DNA of 64,000 nucleotides, taken from Taklimakanibacter sp049323275. Its GTDB lineage: Bacteria; Pseudomonadota; Alphaproteobacteria; Rhizobiales; Aestuariivirgaceae. Under the pieces are notes generated by a model. The model made no database searches. It was not told where the DNA came from and was given only the letters and a program-made list of their open reading frames with translations. The stretch spans positions 62,001 through 126,000 of the forward strand of contig JBMOOM010000019.1 of assembly GCA_049323275.1 (NCBI GenBank). Reading direction: 5' to 3'. Below are positions 15,343 to 23,367 of the stretch, in pieces (within the stretch, counting starts at the first letter, position 1; every line of letters starts with the position of its first letter). A program made the translations under genes and the position numbers.

Positions 15343-16275
15343 ATGAAGCCCAATCCAACCCTGGACCAGTTGCAGATCCTGCTCGCGGTGGCCGAGACCG
15401 GGAGCTTTTCCGGCGCCGGTCGCAAGCTCAACCGGGCCCAGTCGGTCATCAGCTATGGCATCGCCAATCTCGAGGCGCAGCTCGGCGTGAAGCTCTTCGA
15501 GCGCGAGGGCATGCGCGAGCCGCAGCTGACCGAGATGGGCAAGGCGGTCCTCGAAGATGCCCGCCGGATGTCAGGCGTGCTGCAGCGCCTGCGCGCCCGC
15601 GTCGAAGGCCATCATCGCGGCCTCGAAAGCGAAGTGGCGATCGCCGTCGACCCGGTGCTGCCGGCGCCCGTCTTCATCCGTACACTGAAGGACTTCGCGA
15701 CGGAGTTCCCGACGGTGGACCTCCGCCTCAATGTCGGCTCGCTCGGCTCGATCGTCGACCAGGTGCTGAAAGGCGACGCCGATATCGGCATCGGCGGCGT
15801 GCCGGGCGAGGCGGATGTGCGTCTCATCGAGATCGGGCTCGTGACCATGGTGCCGGCGGCGTCGCCCGCCCATCCGCTCGCCGGCCTGAAGGGCCCAGTG
15901 CCGCTGGAGGAACTGCGCGAGCACACGCAGCTCGTCGTCACCGATCCCTCGCAGCGCACGCGCGGACGCGATTTCAGCGTCTTCGCCTTCCGCACCTGGC
16001 GGCTCACCGACATGCATACGAAACATCTGATGATCCGCGCCGGCCTCGGCTGGGGCGGCCTGCCGCGCTGGATCATCGCTGACGACCTCAAGAAAGGCCT
16101 GCTGGTCGAACTCGATCTCGAGCCCTTCGGCCAGGTACAGGGGCCGTTCTACGCCATGCACCGCATCGACCGTACGCCGGGACCGGCCGCCTCCTGGCTG
16201 ATCGATAGCTTCAAGAGCCAGCTCGGCTGCTTCAACGAGGCGGCCCCCGACGGCATCTTGTCCGGCCCGCCCTAG
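15343..16275 (+). CDS. LysR-family regulator, divergent from azoR
   Basis: The 310-residue protein has the LysR helix-turn-helix (LDQLQILLAVAETGSFSGAG and AQSVISYGIANLEAQLG, residues 7-50) followed by a periplasmic-binding-type effector domain from about residue 95 (SEVAIAVDPVLPAPVFIRTL). It probably senses an electrophile or quinone and regulates the adjacent azoreductase; this comes from the divergent layout, not from the protein itself. The ATG at 15343 lies directly downstream of an A/T-rich promoter stretch. Confidence 0.88.
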   Translation: MKPNPTLDQLQILLAVAETGSFSGAGRKLNRAQSVISYGIANLEAQLGVKLFEREGMREPQLTEMGKAVLEDARRMSGVLQRLRARVEGHHRGLESEVAIAVDPVLPAPVFIRTLKDFATEFPTVDLRLNVGSLGSIVDQVLKGDADIGIGGVPGEADVRLIEIGLVTMVPAASPAHPLAGLKGPVPLEELREHTQLVVTDPSQRTRGRDFSVFAFRTWRLTDMHTKHLMIRAGLGWGGLPRWIIADDLKKGLLVELDLEPFGQVQGPFYAMHRIDRTPGPAASWLIDSFKSQLGCFNEAAPDGILSGPP

Positions 16276-16282
16276 ATCTCTA

Positions 16283-16355
16283 TCACTTTTGCGTCGCGTC
16301 GACCTAAAGTGATCGTGATCGGACGGAAAACCGGTACCCGCTTTTCCTGATCACG
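16283..16355. repeat. Rhizobiales dispersed palindromic repeat
   Basis: Two nested inverted repeats: TCACTTT and AAAGTGA (16283-16289, 16306-16312), then CGTGATCGGACGGAAAA against CTTTTCCTGATCACG. The GGAAAACCGG...CTTTTCC core is shared with the elements at 23322, 28258 and 30352. Confidence 0.65.
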
Positions 16356-16403
16356 CGCGAGTGGGGCGATCTGTCGCGATATCCTGAAACGGAGGAGGTG
16401 GCC

Positions 16404-16757
16404 ATGCACTACAGCGGCGGTTGTCATTGCGGACGCATCGCTTATGAATTCGACACCGAGGCGCCGGTTGTGGAGGTGATCGATTGCAACTGCTCGCTCT
16501 GCTCGAAGCGCGGGCATCTTCTCGCTTTCGTGCCGCGTGAGAAATTCACCTTGAAGACGGCGGAGAAGGACATGGCGACCTATACTTTCAACACGCACCG
16601 CATCCGCCATCATTTCTGCTCGACCTGCGGCGTCGGTCCCTTCGGCGAGGCCAAGGCGCCCAATGGCGTCGCCATGGCGGCGGTCAATATGCGCTGCGTC
16701 GACGGCTTCGTGCCCGATGAGGTGACGATCAAGAAATTCGACGGGCGCAGCAGATAG
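16404..16757 (+). CDS. GFA-domain protein (glutathione-dependent formaldehyde-activating-like)
   Basis: The 117-residue protein has the GFA zinc-ligand pattern: GGCHCGRIAYEF near residue 7, CNCSLCSKRG near residue 32 and FCSTCGV near residue 75. Family members resemble Gfa, proposed to aid S-hydroxymethylglutathione formation, but most have no proven activity. GGAGGAGG at 16391-16398 lies six bases before the ATG at 16404; an in-frame GTG at 16398 overlaps that ribosome-binding site and is less likely. The GNAT gene follows eight bases downstream. A link to formaldehyde metabolism, with the hexulose-phosphate genes 15 kb away, is speculative. Confidence 0.87.
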   Translation: MHYSGGCHCGRIAYEFDTEAPVVEVIDCNCSLCSKRGHLLAFVPREKFTLKTAEKDMATYTFNTHRIRHHFCSTCGVGPFGEAKAPNGVAMAAVNMRCVDGFVPDEVTIKKFDGRSR

Positions 16758-16765
16758 AGCCTCAG

Positions 16766-17281
16766 ATGGAAGTTCCGGTCCTCGAGACGGCGCGGCTCAG
16801 GCTGCGCGCGCATACGGTCGCTGATTTTTCCGCTCTCGCCGCGGTCTGGTCCGAGGCGGCGGTGATCCGTTTCATCGGCGGCAAGCCCTCGACGCCCACC
16901 GAAGCCTGGGCGCGGCTGCTGCGCTATCGCGGCCTGTGGCCGCTCCTGGGTTTCGGCTACTGGGCGGTCGAGGAAAAGGCATCGGGGCAGTTCGCCGGCG
17001 ATGTCGGCTTCGCCGACTTCCACCGCGCGCTCGAGCCTCCGATCCATGGCGTCGCCGAAATGGGCTGGGTGCTGGGCGGCAGACACCAGGGCAAAGGCTA
17101 TGCCTCGGAAGCGGTGGCGGCGGCGCTCGAGTGGTTCGACCGGGCGGGCAAGGGCCGCAGCGTCTCGATCATCGATCCGGCCAACACGCCGTCGCTGAAG
17201 GTCGCCGAAAAGAACGGGTTCCGAGAATACCAGCGCACAACCTTCATGGGCGACGAGGTGATCCTGCTCGAAAGGGTTTAG
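16766..17281 (+). CDS. GNAT-family N-acetyltransferase (RimJ/RimL type)
   Basis: The 171-residue protein starts ETARLRLRAHTVADFSALAAVW, the usual opening of RimJ/RimL-type acetyltransferases, and has the acetyl-CoA-binding segment GRHQGKGYASEAVAAALEW near residue 105 and a closing NTPSLKVAEKNGFREYQRT. It transfers acetyl from acetyl-CoA to an amine on a small molecule or protein N-terminus; the substrate is unknown. It is eight bases from the GFA gene and probably co-transcribed. Confidence 0.88.
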   Translation: MEVPVLETARLRLRAHTVADFSALAAVWSEAAVIRFIGGKPSTPTEAWARLLRYRGLWPLLGFGYWAVEEKASGQFAGDVGFADFHRALEPPIHGVAEMGWVLGGRHQGKGYASEAVAAALEWFDRAGKGRSVSIIDPANTPSLKVAEKNGFREYQRTTFMGDEVILLERV

Positions 17282-17346
17282 GGTGTTAAGACGTCACAGG
17301 GTATCGCCCCTTCCGTAGATGCAGGCTTTTGCGTTAGCCTCGCTTC

Positions 17347-19293
17347 ATGTCAAAGCTCTTCCCGCATCTCTTCACCCCCTTCCAGGTCAAAAAAACCGAG
17401 TTCCGCAACCGGATATTCTCGACCGGGCACGACACCTATCTGCCGGAGAACTACCTCCCGTCGGAGGCGCTCACCGCCTATCACCTGGCGCGCGCCCGGG
17501 GCGGCGCCGGGCTCATCGTGGTGCAGGTGGTCGGCGTCCATGAAACGGCGCGCTACACCGACGATCTCCTGATGGGGACCGAGGACAGCTGCGTCAAACC
17601 CTTCGCGAAGATGATCGACGCCATCCACAAGGAAGGCACCAAGGTCATCGTGCAGCTGTTCCATCCGGGGCGCGAATTGCTGGGTCGGCCGGAAGGCGTG
17701 GCGCAGGCGGCCTTCGCGCCGTCCTTCTCGCCGTCGGAACGGTTCCGCACCGCGCCCAGGCCGATGTCGCTCGCCCTCGTCGAGGAAATCATCGACGGCT
17801 ATGCCCAGGTGGCGCGGCGCATGGCGGAAGCCGGCGCCGACGGCGTCGAGATCGTCGGCAGCCATGGCTATCTGCCGGCGCAGTTCCTCAATCCGCGCGT
17901 CAACCGGCGCGAGGACCGCTTCGGCGGCTCGCTCGAGAACCGCATCCGCTTCGTGAAGGAAGCGGCGCAGAAAGCGCGGGCGCTGGTGCCGGAGGAGTTC
18001 ATCATCGGCATGCGGCTGTCGGGCGACGAGATCGACGTCGACGGGCTGCAGGAGGACGAGACGCTCGCCGCCTGCCGGATGCTGAAAGAGGATCTCGATT
18101 ATTTCAACGTCATCGCCGGCACGTCGGCGTCGCAGGGCGGCGCCATCCATATCGTGCCGCCGATGCTGATCGAGAATGCCTATGTGGCGCCCTATGCGCG
18201 CAAGCTCAAGCAGGCGATCGGCAAGCCGGTCTTCGTGGCGGGCCGCATCAACCAGCCGCATGAGGCGGAGAAGGTGATCGCCGAAGGCGCGGCCGACATG
18301 TGCGGCATGACGCGGGCGATGATCTGCGATCCCGCCATGCCCAACAAGGCCAAGGCCAGCGCCACCGACGACATCCGCGCCTGCATCGCCTGCAACCAGG
18401 CCTGCATCGGGCATTTCCAGCTCGGTCTGTCGATCTCCTGCATCCAGCATCCCGAAACCGGGCGCGAGCTGGCTTACGGCCAGAAACCCAAGACCGCCAG
18501 GCGCAAACGCGTGATGGTGGTGGGCGGCGGGCCGGGCGGCCTGAAGGCGGCGGCGGTGGCAGCCGAGCGCGGCCATGAGGTGACACTCTATGAGAAGGAG
18601 ACGCAGCTCGGCGGCCAGGCGCGTTATGCGCAGCTGCTGCCGGCGCGCGCCGAATTCGGCGGCATCATCACCAATCTCACCCGCGAGGCGGAGCGCGCCG
18701 GCGCGCGCATCGTCAAAGGCATGGCGGTGACGCCGGAGTTCCTGAGCAGCGAGGCGCCCGATGCGGTGATCCTCGCCACGGGCTCGGTGCCGCAGCGGCC
18801 GCAGGCGGAAATCGGCGACGATGCCCATGTCATGCATGCGGTGGAGGTGCTGAAGGGCGGCAAGACCGGCGCCCGCGTCGTCATCTATGACTGGCTGTCC
18901 GACTGGATCGGCCTCGGCCTCGCCGAGAAGCTCGCCAGCGAAGGCGCCGATGTCCGGCTCGCGGTCAATGGGCTCAATGCCGGCATGGCGATCCAGAATT
19001 ATACCCGCGACGCGCATCTGGCGCGGCTGCACCGCGCCGGCGTCAAGGTCCTGCCGATGATGCGGCTCTATGGCGCCGATGCGACCACCGCCTATTTCGT
19101 CCATACGACGGCGCAGGAGCCGGTGGTGCTGGAGGATGTCGACACGATCGTGCTCGCCTGTCCGAACGCCCCCGAGGATACGCTCACCGAAACGGCGCAA
19201 GGCTTCGAGCACTATCTCGTCGGCGACTGCCTCTCGGCGCGCACGGCGGAGGAGGCCGTCTATGAAGGCCTGAAGGCGGGAATGGCGGTGTGA
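17347..19293 (+). CDS. Old-Yellow-Enzyme-type Fe-S flavoenzyme (2,4-dienoyl-CoA reductase/amine demethylase family)
   Basis: The 648-residue protein combines an FMN TIM barrel (residues about 5-340, with GSHGYLPAQFLNP and NRREDRFGGSLENR), a 4Fe-4S cluster site CIACNQAC followed by SISCIQHPETG near residue 350, and a C-terminal FAD/NAD domain beginning MVVGGGPGGLKAAAVA near residue 390. This is the layout of 2,4-dienoyl-CoA reductase, trimethylamine dehydrogenase and N-methylproline demethylase. The active-site Tyr in HGYLP is present. The substrate is not clear; methylated amines or enoyl compounds are both possible. The VOC gene begins inside its stop codon. Confidence 0.88.
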   Translation: MSKLFPHLFTPFQVKKTEFRNRIFSTGHDTYLPENYLPSEALTAYHLARARGGAGLIVVQVVGVHETARYTDDLLMGTEDSCVKPFAKMIDAIHKEGTKVIVQLFHPGRELLGRPEGVAQAAFAPSFSPSERFRTAPRPMSLALVEEIIDGYAQVARRMAEAGADGVEIVGSHGYLPAQFLNPRVNRREDRFGGSLENRIRFVKEAAQKARALVPEEFIIGMRLSGDEIDVDGLQEDETLAACRMLKEDLDYFNVIAGTSASQGGAIHIVPPMLIENAYVAPYARKLKQAIGKPVFVAGRINQPHEAEKVIAEGAADMCGMTRAMICDPAMPNKAKASATDDIRACIACNQACIGHFQLGLSISCIQHPETGRELAYGQKPKTARRKRVMVVGGGPGGLKAAAVAAERGHEVTLYEKETQLGGQARYAQLLPARAEFGGIITNLTREAERAGARIVKGMAVTPEFLSSEAPDAVILATGSVPQRPQAEIGDDAHVMHAVEVLKGGKTGARVVIYDWLSDWIGLGLAEKLASEGADVRLAVNGLNAGMAIQNYTRDAHLARLHRAGVKVLPMMRLYGADATTAYFVHTTAQEPVVLEDVDTIVLACPNAPEDTLTETAQGFEHYLVGDCLSARTAEEAVYEGLKAGMAV

Positions 19294-19667
19294 ACCTCAA
19301 CCAGATCAGCCTGCCGGCCAGAGATATCAAGGCGTCGATCGCCTTCTATCGAAGGCTCGGCCTGACGCTGATCGTCGAGACCGAAATCTACGCGCGCTTC
19401 GAGCTGCCGGACGGCGAGGCGACGATGTCGCTGCACAAGACGGAAGCTGCCCTGGGCGAGGAGGGCGTCTATGTCTATTTCGAATGCGCCGATCTCGACG
19501 CGCGGGTGAAGGCGCTTCAGACGCAGGGGATCGTCTTCGAGAACGAGCCCGAGGATCAGCGCTGGCTGTGGCGGGAAGCGTGGCTCAAGGATCCCGCCGG
19601 CAACTGGCTGTGTCTGTATCTGGCGGGCGAGAACCGCAAAGATCCGCCGTGGCGGATCAAAGGGTAG
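19290..19667 (+). CDS. VOC (glyoxalase/bleomycin-resistance) superfamily protein
   Basis: The 125-residue protein opens LNQISLPARDIKASIAFYRRLGL, the standard VOC start, and ends with EAWLKDPAGNWLCLYLAGEN, whose residues usually place metal ligands. The start is GTG at 19290, overlapping the flavoenzyme's TGA by four bases, so translation is coupled. VOC proteins catalyse isomerisation, dioxygenation or thiol addition, or bind drugs; no specific role is readable. The phosphatase gene follows one base after the stop. Confidence 0.85.
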   Translation: MNLNQISLPARDIKASIAFYRRLGLTLIVETEIYARFELPDGEATMSLHKTEAALGEEGVYVYFECADLDARVKALQTQGIVFENEPEDQRWLWREAWLKDPAGNWLCLYLAGENRKDPPWRIKG

Positions 19668-19668
19668 G

Positions 19669-20250
19669 ATGGCCGGCGCCTTCCCCGAGATCACGCTGGT
19701 GCGGCATGGCGAGACCGTATGGAGCGCCAGCGGCAAACATACCGGGCGCAGCGATATTCCACTGACCGCCAGAGGCGAGGAGGCGGCGCGCAAGCTTGGC
19801 GACCGGCTGCGCGACCGGAGCTTCGCCGCCGTCTGGTCGAGCCCTTCGTCACGTGCGCGCCGCACGGCCGAGCTGGCGGGCTTCGGTGCCGTGATCGAGG
19901 TGAAGCCCGATCTCGCCGAATGGGACTATGGCGCCTATGAAGGGCTGAAGACGAAGGGGATCCTGCTCGAGCGGCCCGGCTGGAGTCTGTTCCGCGACGG
20001 CTGCCCGGGCGGCGAGAGCGTCGCCGAGGCGGGGGCGCGGGCCGACCGCATGGTGGCGGCGCTGCGTGCCGTGAGCGGCAATGTCCTCGTCTTCTCATCC
20101 GCGCATTTTCTGCGCATGCTCGCCGCCCGCTGGCTCGGCCTCACGCCTGCGGACGGCGCACTGTTCGTGCTCGATACGGCGAGCATGTCGGTCCTGGGCT
20201 ACGAGCACGACATGAGCGAGCCCGTTCTGCGGCGGTGGAACGAGATCTGA
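19669..20250 (+). CDS. Histidine phosphatase (phosphoglycerate-mutase-like)
   Basis: The 193-residue protein has the catalytic RHG motif (ITLVRHGETVWSASGKHTG, residues 8-26), the second arginine region VWSSPSSRARRTAEL, an acidic DLAEWDYGAYEG and the second catalytic histidine in VLVFSSAHFLRMLAARWL. It is a phosphohydrolase of the cofactor-dependent PGM/SixA/CobC superfamily; the substrate is unknown. It closes a three-gene operon with the flavoenzyme and the VOC protein, with single-base spacing to the latter, which suggests one pathway. Confidence 0.88.
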   Translation: MAGAFPEITLVRHGETVWSASGKHTGRSDIPLTARGEEAARKLGDRLRDRSFAAVWSSPSSRARRTAELAGFGAVIEVKPDLAEWDYGAYEGLKTKGILLERPGWSLFRDGCPGGESVAEAGARADRMVAALRAVSGNVLVFSSAHFLRMLAARWLGLTPADGALFVLDTASMSVLGYEHDMSEPVLRRWNEI

Positions 20251-20252
20251 CG

Positions 20253-20681
20253 TCAAACCTTCGGCGCGTAGGTGCCGAAGCACCAGATATGGCCTTCCGG
20301 GTCCTTGCAGATGAAATCGCGGCTGCCATAGGGCTGGTCGGCGAGGCCCATGACGATCTCGGCGCCGGCCGCTTTGGCGGTGGCGTGGACGGCATCGGCG
20401 TCGGGCACGGCGATATAGATCGCCTGGCTGCTGGCGCCGAGCTCGCTCGGCGGGCGCACCAGCTTGCCCAGCACGCCGTCGTCGCGCTGGCTCGACATCA
20501 TCAGGATCGACTGGCCGACGGCCATCTCGGCATGCACGATCTTGCCGTCATCGCCGGTGTAGACGACGTGCTTTTTGAAACCGAAAGCGCCCTCGAGCCA
20601 GTCGAGCATTTTCGGCGCATCGCGATAGCAACAGACGCCGGCATAGACGATGGGCGTATCGGTGGTGGGCATCTTGTCCAT
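20253..20681 (-). CDS. VOC-family protein (PhnB-like)
   Basis: From MDKMPTTDTPIVYAGVCCYRD the 142-residue protein shows the PhnB-like VOC pattern: a PKMLDWLEGAFGFKKHVVY helix-strand, HAEMAVGQSILMMSSQ, and the closing YGSRDFICKDPEGHIWCFGTY. The AAGGAGATTGACC ribosome-binding site precedes the ATG at 20679-20681 with good spacing; the ten-codon longer frame would start upstream of it. Members are often annotated as glyoxalases without known substrate. It is convergent with the phosphatase gene, with two bases between stops. Confidence 0.85.
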   Translation of the reverse strand: MDKMPTTDTPIVYAGVCCYRDAPKMLDWLEGAFGFKKHVVYTGDDGKIVHAEMAVGQSILMMSSQRDDGVLGKLVRPPSELGASSQAIYIAVPDADAVHATAKAAGAEIVMGLADQPYGSRDFICKDPEGHIWCFGTYAPKV

Positions 20682-20753
20682 GGTCAATCTCCTTTTCAAT
20701 GAGAGGACCATGGACCTGCGGGTATCTCTCCGTCTTGAAGAAATGTTACCTGA

Positions 20754-22295
20754 TCACGCGAACCACCAGCGGTCCGCCGCGCGGCCGCCATCCATGTTGA
20801 GGTTGCCGGCGACCGTGCCGGTGGCGATCTTGTCCGAGGTGGCATCGATCACCGCCGGGAACAGCGGGACGATGGTCGAGCCTTCCTCATTGAGGATGCG
20901 CTGCATCTCGCCATAGATCGCCTTGCGCTTGGCTTCGTCGAGCTCGGCGCGGCCCTGCGTCATCAGATCGTCGAAGCGGGCATTGGACCAGAAGCTCTCG
21001 TTCCATGGCGCCTTGGTGCCGTAAGCCAGCGAGAAGATCCCATCGGGCGTCGGCCGGGCGCCGAAATAGCTCGTGCAGAAAGGTTTCTTCTGCCAGACAT
21101 TCGACCAGTAGCTGTCGGCCGGCTCCTGCACGATCTCGAGGTCGATGCCGGCCTTGGCGGCGCTTTCGCGATAGAGCGAGGCGGCGTCGGAACCGATATC
21201 GAGGATCACATTGGAGGCGCTGAGCTGGACGGTGAGCTTGTCGAGCCCGGCCTTCTTCAGATGGAATTTCGTCTTGTCGGGATCATAGGCGCGCTGCGGG
21301 ATGTCGGCGGCGTAGTATGGACTCGAAGGCGGGATCGGATGATCGTTGCCGACCACCGCATTGCCGCGCAGAAGCTTGTCGACCAGCTCCTGGCGGTCGA
21401 TCGCATATTTGAGGGCGAGGCGCACGTCATTGTTGTCGAAGGGCGCCACGGTGGCGTGCATCGGCAAGGTCATGTGGGCGCCGCTCTGCACCTTGATGAC
21501 CTTGATGGCCGGATTGCGCTCGATGAGTCCCAGCGTCTTGAGGTCGACGAACATCACCGCATCGAGATCGCCGGTCGACAGCGCGTTCATGCGCGCGGTG
21601 CTGTCGGCGATCGCCAGGCATTCGACCTCGTCGAAATTGCCGTGACCCTCCTTCCAGTAATTGGCGAAGCGGGTGCCGGTGCAGCGCACGCCGGGATCGA
21701 AGGTCTTCATCACGTAAGGGCCGGTGCCGATGCCGTCGTTGAAATTGGTCGTCCCGGCGGGGAGGATCTGGGCGTGATAATCGGCGAGCGCGAAGGGGAA
21801 ATCGGCATTCGGCTCCTTCAGCGTGATGACCAGCGTGTCCGGGCCGTCGGCCTTCATGTCGGCGATGCCGTCGAGCGTCGGCTTGATCGAGGATTTGGAA
21901 TCGGGCCGCGTATGGAGACCGAGCGAGAAGATCACGTCCTCAGGGCTCAGCGTCTTGCCGTTGTGGAATTCGACGCCCTGGCGCAATTTGAAGACCCATT
22001 TGCGCGCCTGATCCGTGCCCTCGAAACTTTCGGCGAGCTCAGGCTTGAGCTTGAGATCGGGACCGAGCTCGACCAGATTGCTGCGGCTCTGCCAGCTCAT
22101 CATGCCGGGCGCGATATCGGCGAAGGTCGAGGGATCGAGCGCGTCCGTTATCGAGGCTCCGACAATGGCATAGCGGAACTTGCCGCCCTTGCGCGCCGCT
22201 TGGGCACGTGCCGGGCCGTCCAAAAGGCCCGTCGCGGCAAAGGCCGACATGCCGGCCAGAACCTGGCGGCGGTTCGTCATGATGGTCTTCGTCAT
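20754..22295 (-). CDS. Periplasmic substrate-binding protein of a peptide/nickel-type ABC transporter
   Basis: The 513-residue protein begins with a Tat-type signal (NRRQVLAGMSAFAATGLL then PARAQA) and continues with the SBP_bac_5 (DppA/OppA-type) fold: LKLKPELAESFEGT, WVFKLRQGVEFHNGK and the long ligand-binding lobe. It would bind peptides or other small solutes in the periplasm. GGAGG stands six bases before the ATG at 22293-22295. No permease or ATPase genes are adjacent, so the rest of the transporter must be elsewhere. The divergent GcvA-type LysR gene may control it. Confidence 0.9.
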   Translation of the reverse strand: MTKTIMTNRRQVLAGMSAFAATGLLDGPARAQAARKGGKFRYAIVGASITDALDPSTFADIAPGMMSWQSRSNLVELGPDLKLKPELAESFEGTDQARKWVFKLRQGVEFHNGKTLSPEDVIFSLGLHTRPDSKSSIKPTLDGIADMKADGPDTLVITLKEPNADFPFALADYHAQILPAGTTNFNDGIGTGPYVMKTFDPGVRCTGTRFANYWKEGHGNFDEVECLAIADSTARMNALSTGDLDAVMFVDLKTLGLIERNPAIKVIKVQSGAHMTLPMHATVAPFDNNDVRLALKYAIDRQELVDKLLRGNAVVGNDHPIPPSSPYYAADIPQRAYDPDKTKFHLKKAGLDKLTVQLSASNVILDIGSDAASLYRESAAKAGIDLEIVQEPADSYWSNVWQKKPFCTSYFGARPTPDGIFSLAYGTKAPWNESFWSNARFDDLMTQGRAELDEAKRKAIYGEMQRILNEEGSTIVPLFPAVIDATSDKIATGTVAGNLNMDGGRAADRWWFA

Positions 22296-22411
22296 TCCAT
22301 CCTCCCCAGTTTTATTTGTTGATTGCGGGCCATGGTCTCACCCCGACTTCGCATTGCAAAACGAGAAATCTTCTGCGCTAATGTGAGTTAAGTTCACAGT
22401 GAGCCTTACCC

Positions 22412-23317
22412 ATGCCGCCCGCCATCTCGCGCAACCGCCTGCCGCTCAACGCGCTCCGCGCCTTCGAGGCGGCCGCCCGGCATCGCAACCTGGTGCGCGC
22501 CGCCGAGGAGCTGGCGGTGACCCATGGCGCCGTCTCGCATCAGATCCGGGCTCTGGAGGAACAGCTGGCGAGCCCGCTCTTCGACCGCAGCCAGCGGCCG
22601 ATGGGGCTGACGCCGGCCGGCGCGCAGCTGCTCGCGGCGGTGCATGACTCCTTCGAGCGGCTGACGCGCGCGGCGAGCGCCATCAAAAGCGGCGAGATCG
22701 AAGGCGAGATCACGCTTTCCTGCGTGCCGGGGCTCGCGGCCAACTGGCTGGTGCCGCGGCTCGGTGAGTTTCTTTCACTTCATGCCAATGTCGCGGTGCA
22801 TGTGCTGACCGAATACTGGCGGCACCCCAAAATGGCCGACCGCGCCGATCTGGCGATCGCCTATGGCAGCGCCGAGCATCCCGGCAAGCGCGTGGTGCGG
22901 CTCGGCCATGCCGAGTTCTTTCCGGTGTGCAGCCCGGTGCTGAAGCGGCGCAAGCCGGGATTGGCGACGCCCCAGGATCTGCTCGGGCACACGCTCTTGC
23001 ATGAATATACGGACGAGGCGTGGTCGCGCTGGTTCGCGGCGGCAGGGCTCGCCGCAACGGGCTCGGTCCGCGGCGTCTATTTCGACAGCGCGCATCTCTC
23101 CCTCGAAGCGGCGCGCGCCGGCTATGGCGTGGCGATGGGCGATCTCGCGACCGTGCGCGACGATCTCGCCAGCCGCCGCCTCGTCAGGCCGTTCCGCCTC
23201 TCGGTGCCGGCGGCGTTTCCCTATTATCTGATCGCGCCGCCCGAGACCGAGCAGGCGCCGGCGGCGCGGGCCCTGGAAGAGTGGCTCATCGCCCAGTTTG
23301 ACAAAAAGGGTTCGTAG
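22412..23317 (+). CDS. LysR-family regulator, GcvA-like
   Basis: The 301-residue protein starts RLPLNALRAFEAAARHRNLV and has the helix-turn-helix EELAVTHGAVSHQIRALEEQL (residues about 30-50), the signature of the GcvA/AmpR subgroup, then an effector domain ending with a conserved AARALEEWLIAQF. It is divergent from the orphan binding-protein gene with 116 bases between, which makes that gene the likely target. The effector is unknown. It is convergent with murA, the gap being filled by a repeat. Confidence 0.88.
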   Translation: MPPAISRNRLPLNALRAFEAAARHRNLVRAAEELAVTHGAVSHQIRALEEQLASPLFDRSQRPMGLTPAGAQLLAAVHDSFERLTRAASAIKSGEIEGEITLSCVPGLAANWLVPRLGEFLSLHANVAVHVLTEYWRHPKMADRADLAIAYGSAEHPGKRVVRLGHAEFFPVCSPVLKRRKPGLATPQDLLGHTLLHEYTDEAWSRWFAAAGLAATGSVRGVYFDSAHLSLEAARAGYGVAMGDLATVRDDLASRRLVRPFRLSVPAAFPYYLIAPPETEQAPAARALEEWLIAQFDKKGS

Positions 23318-23321
23318 AGGC

Positions 23322-23366
23322 GCATCGGCTTATCCGAAAACCGCCGCGCACCTTTCGAGCCGATGC
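23322..23366. repeat. Dispersed palindromic repeat between convergent genes
   Basis: Arms GCATCGGCT (23322-23330) and AGCCGATGC (23358-23366) surround the TCCGAAAACCG...CTTTCG core shared with the repeats at 16283, 28258 and 30352. A more degenerate copy seems present at 14522-14561. Confidence 0.6.
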
Positions 23367-23367
23367 T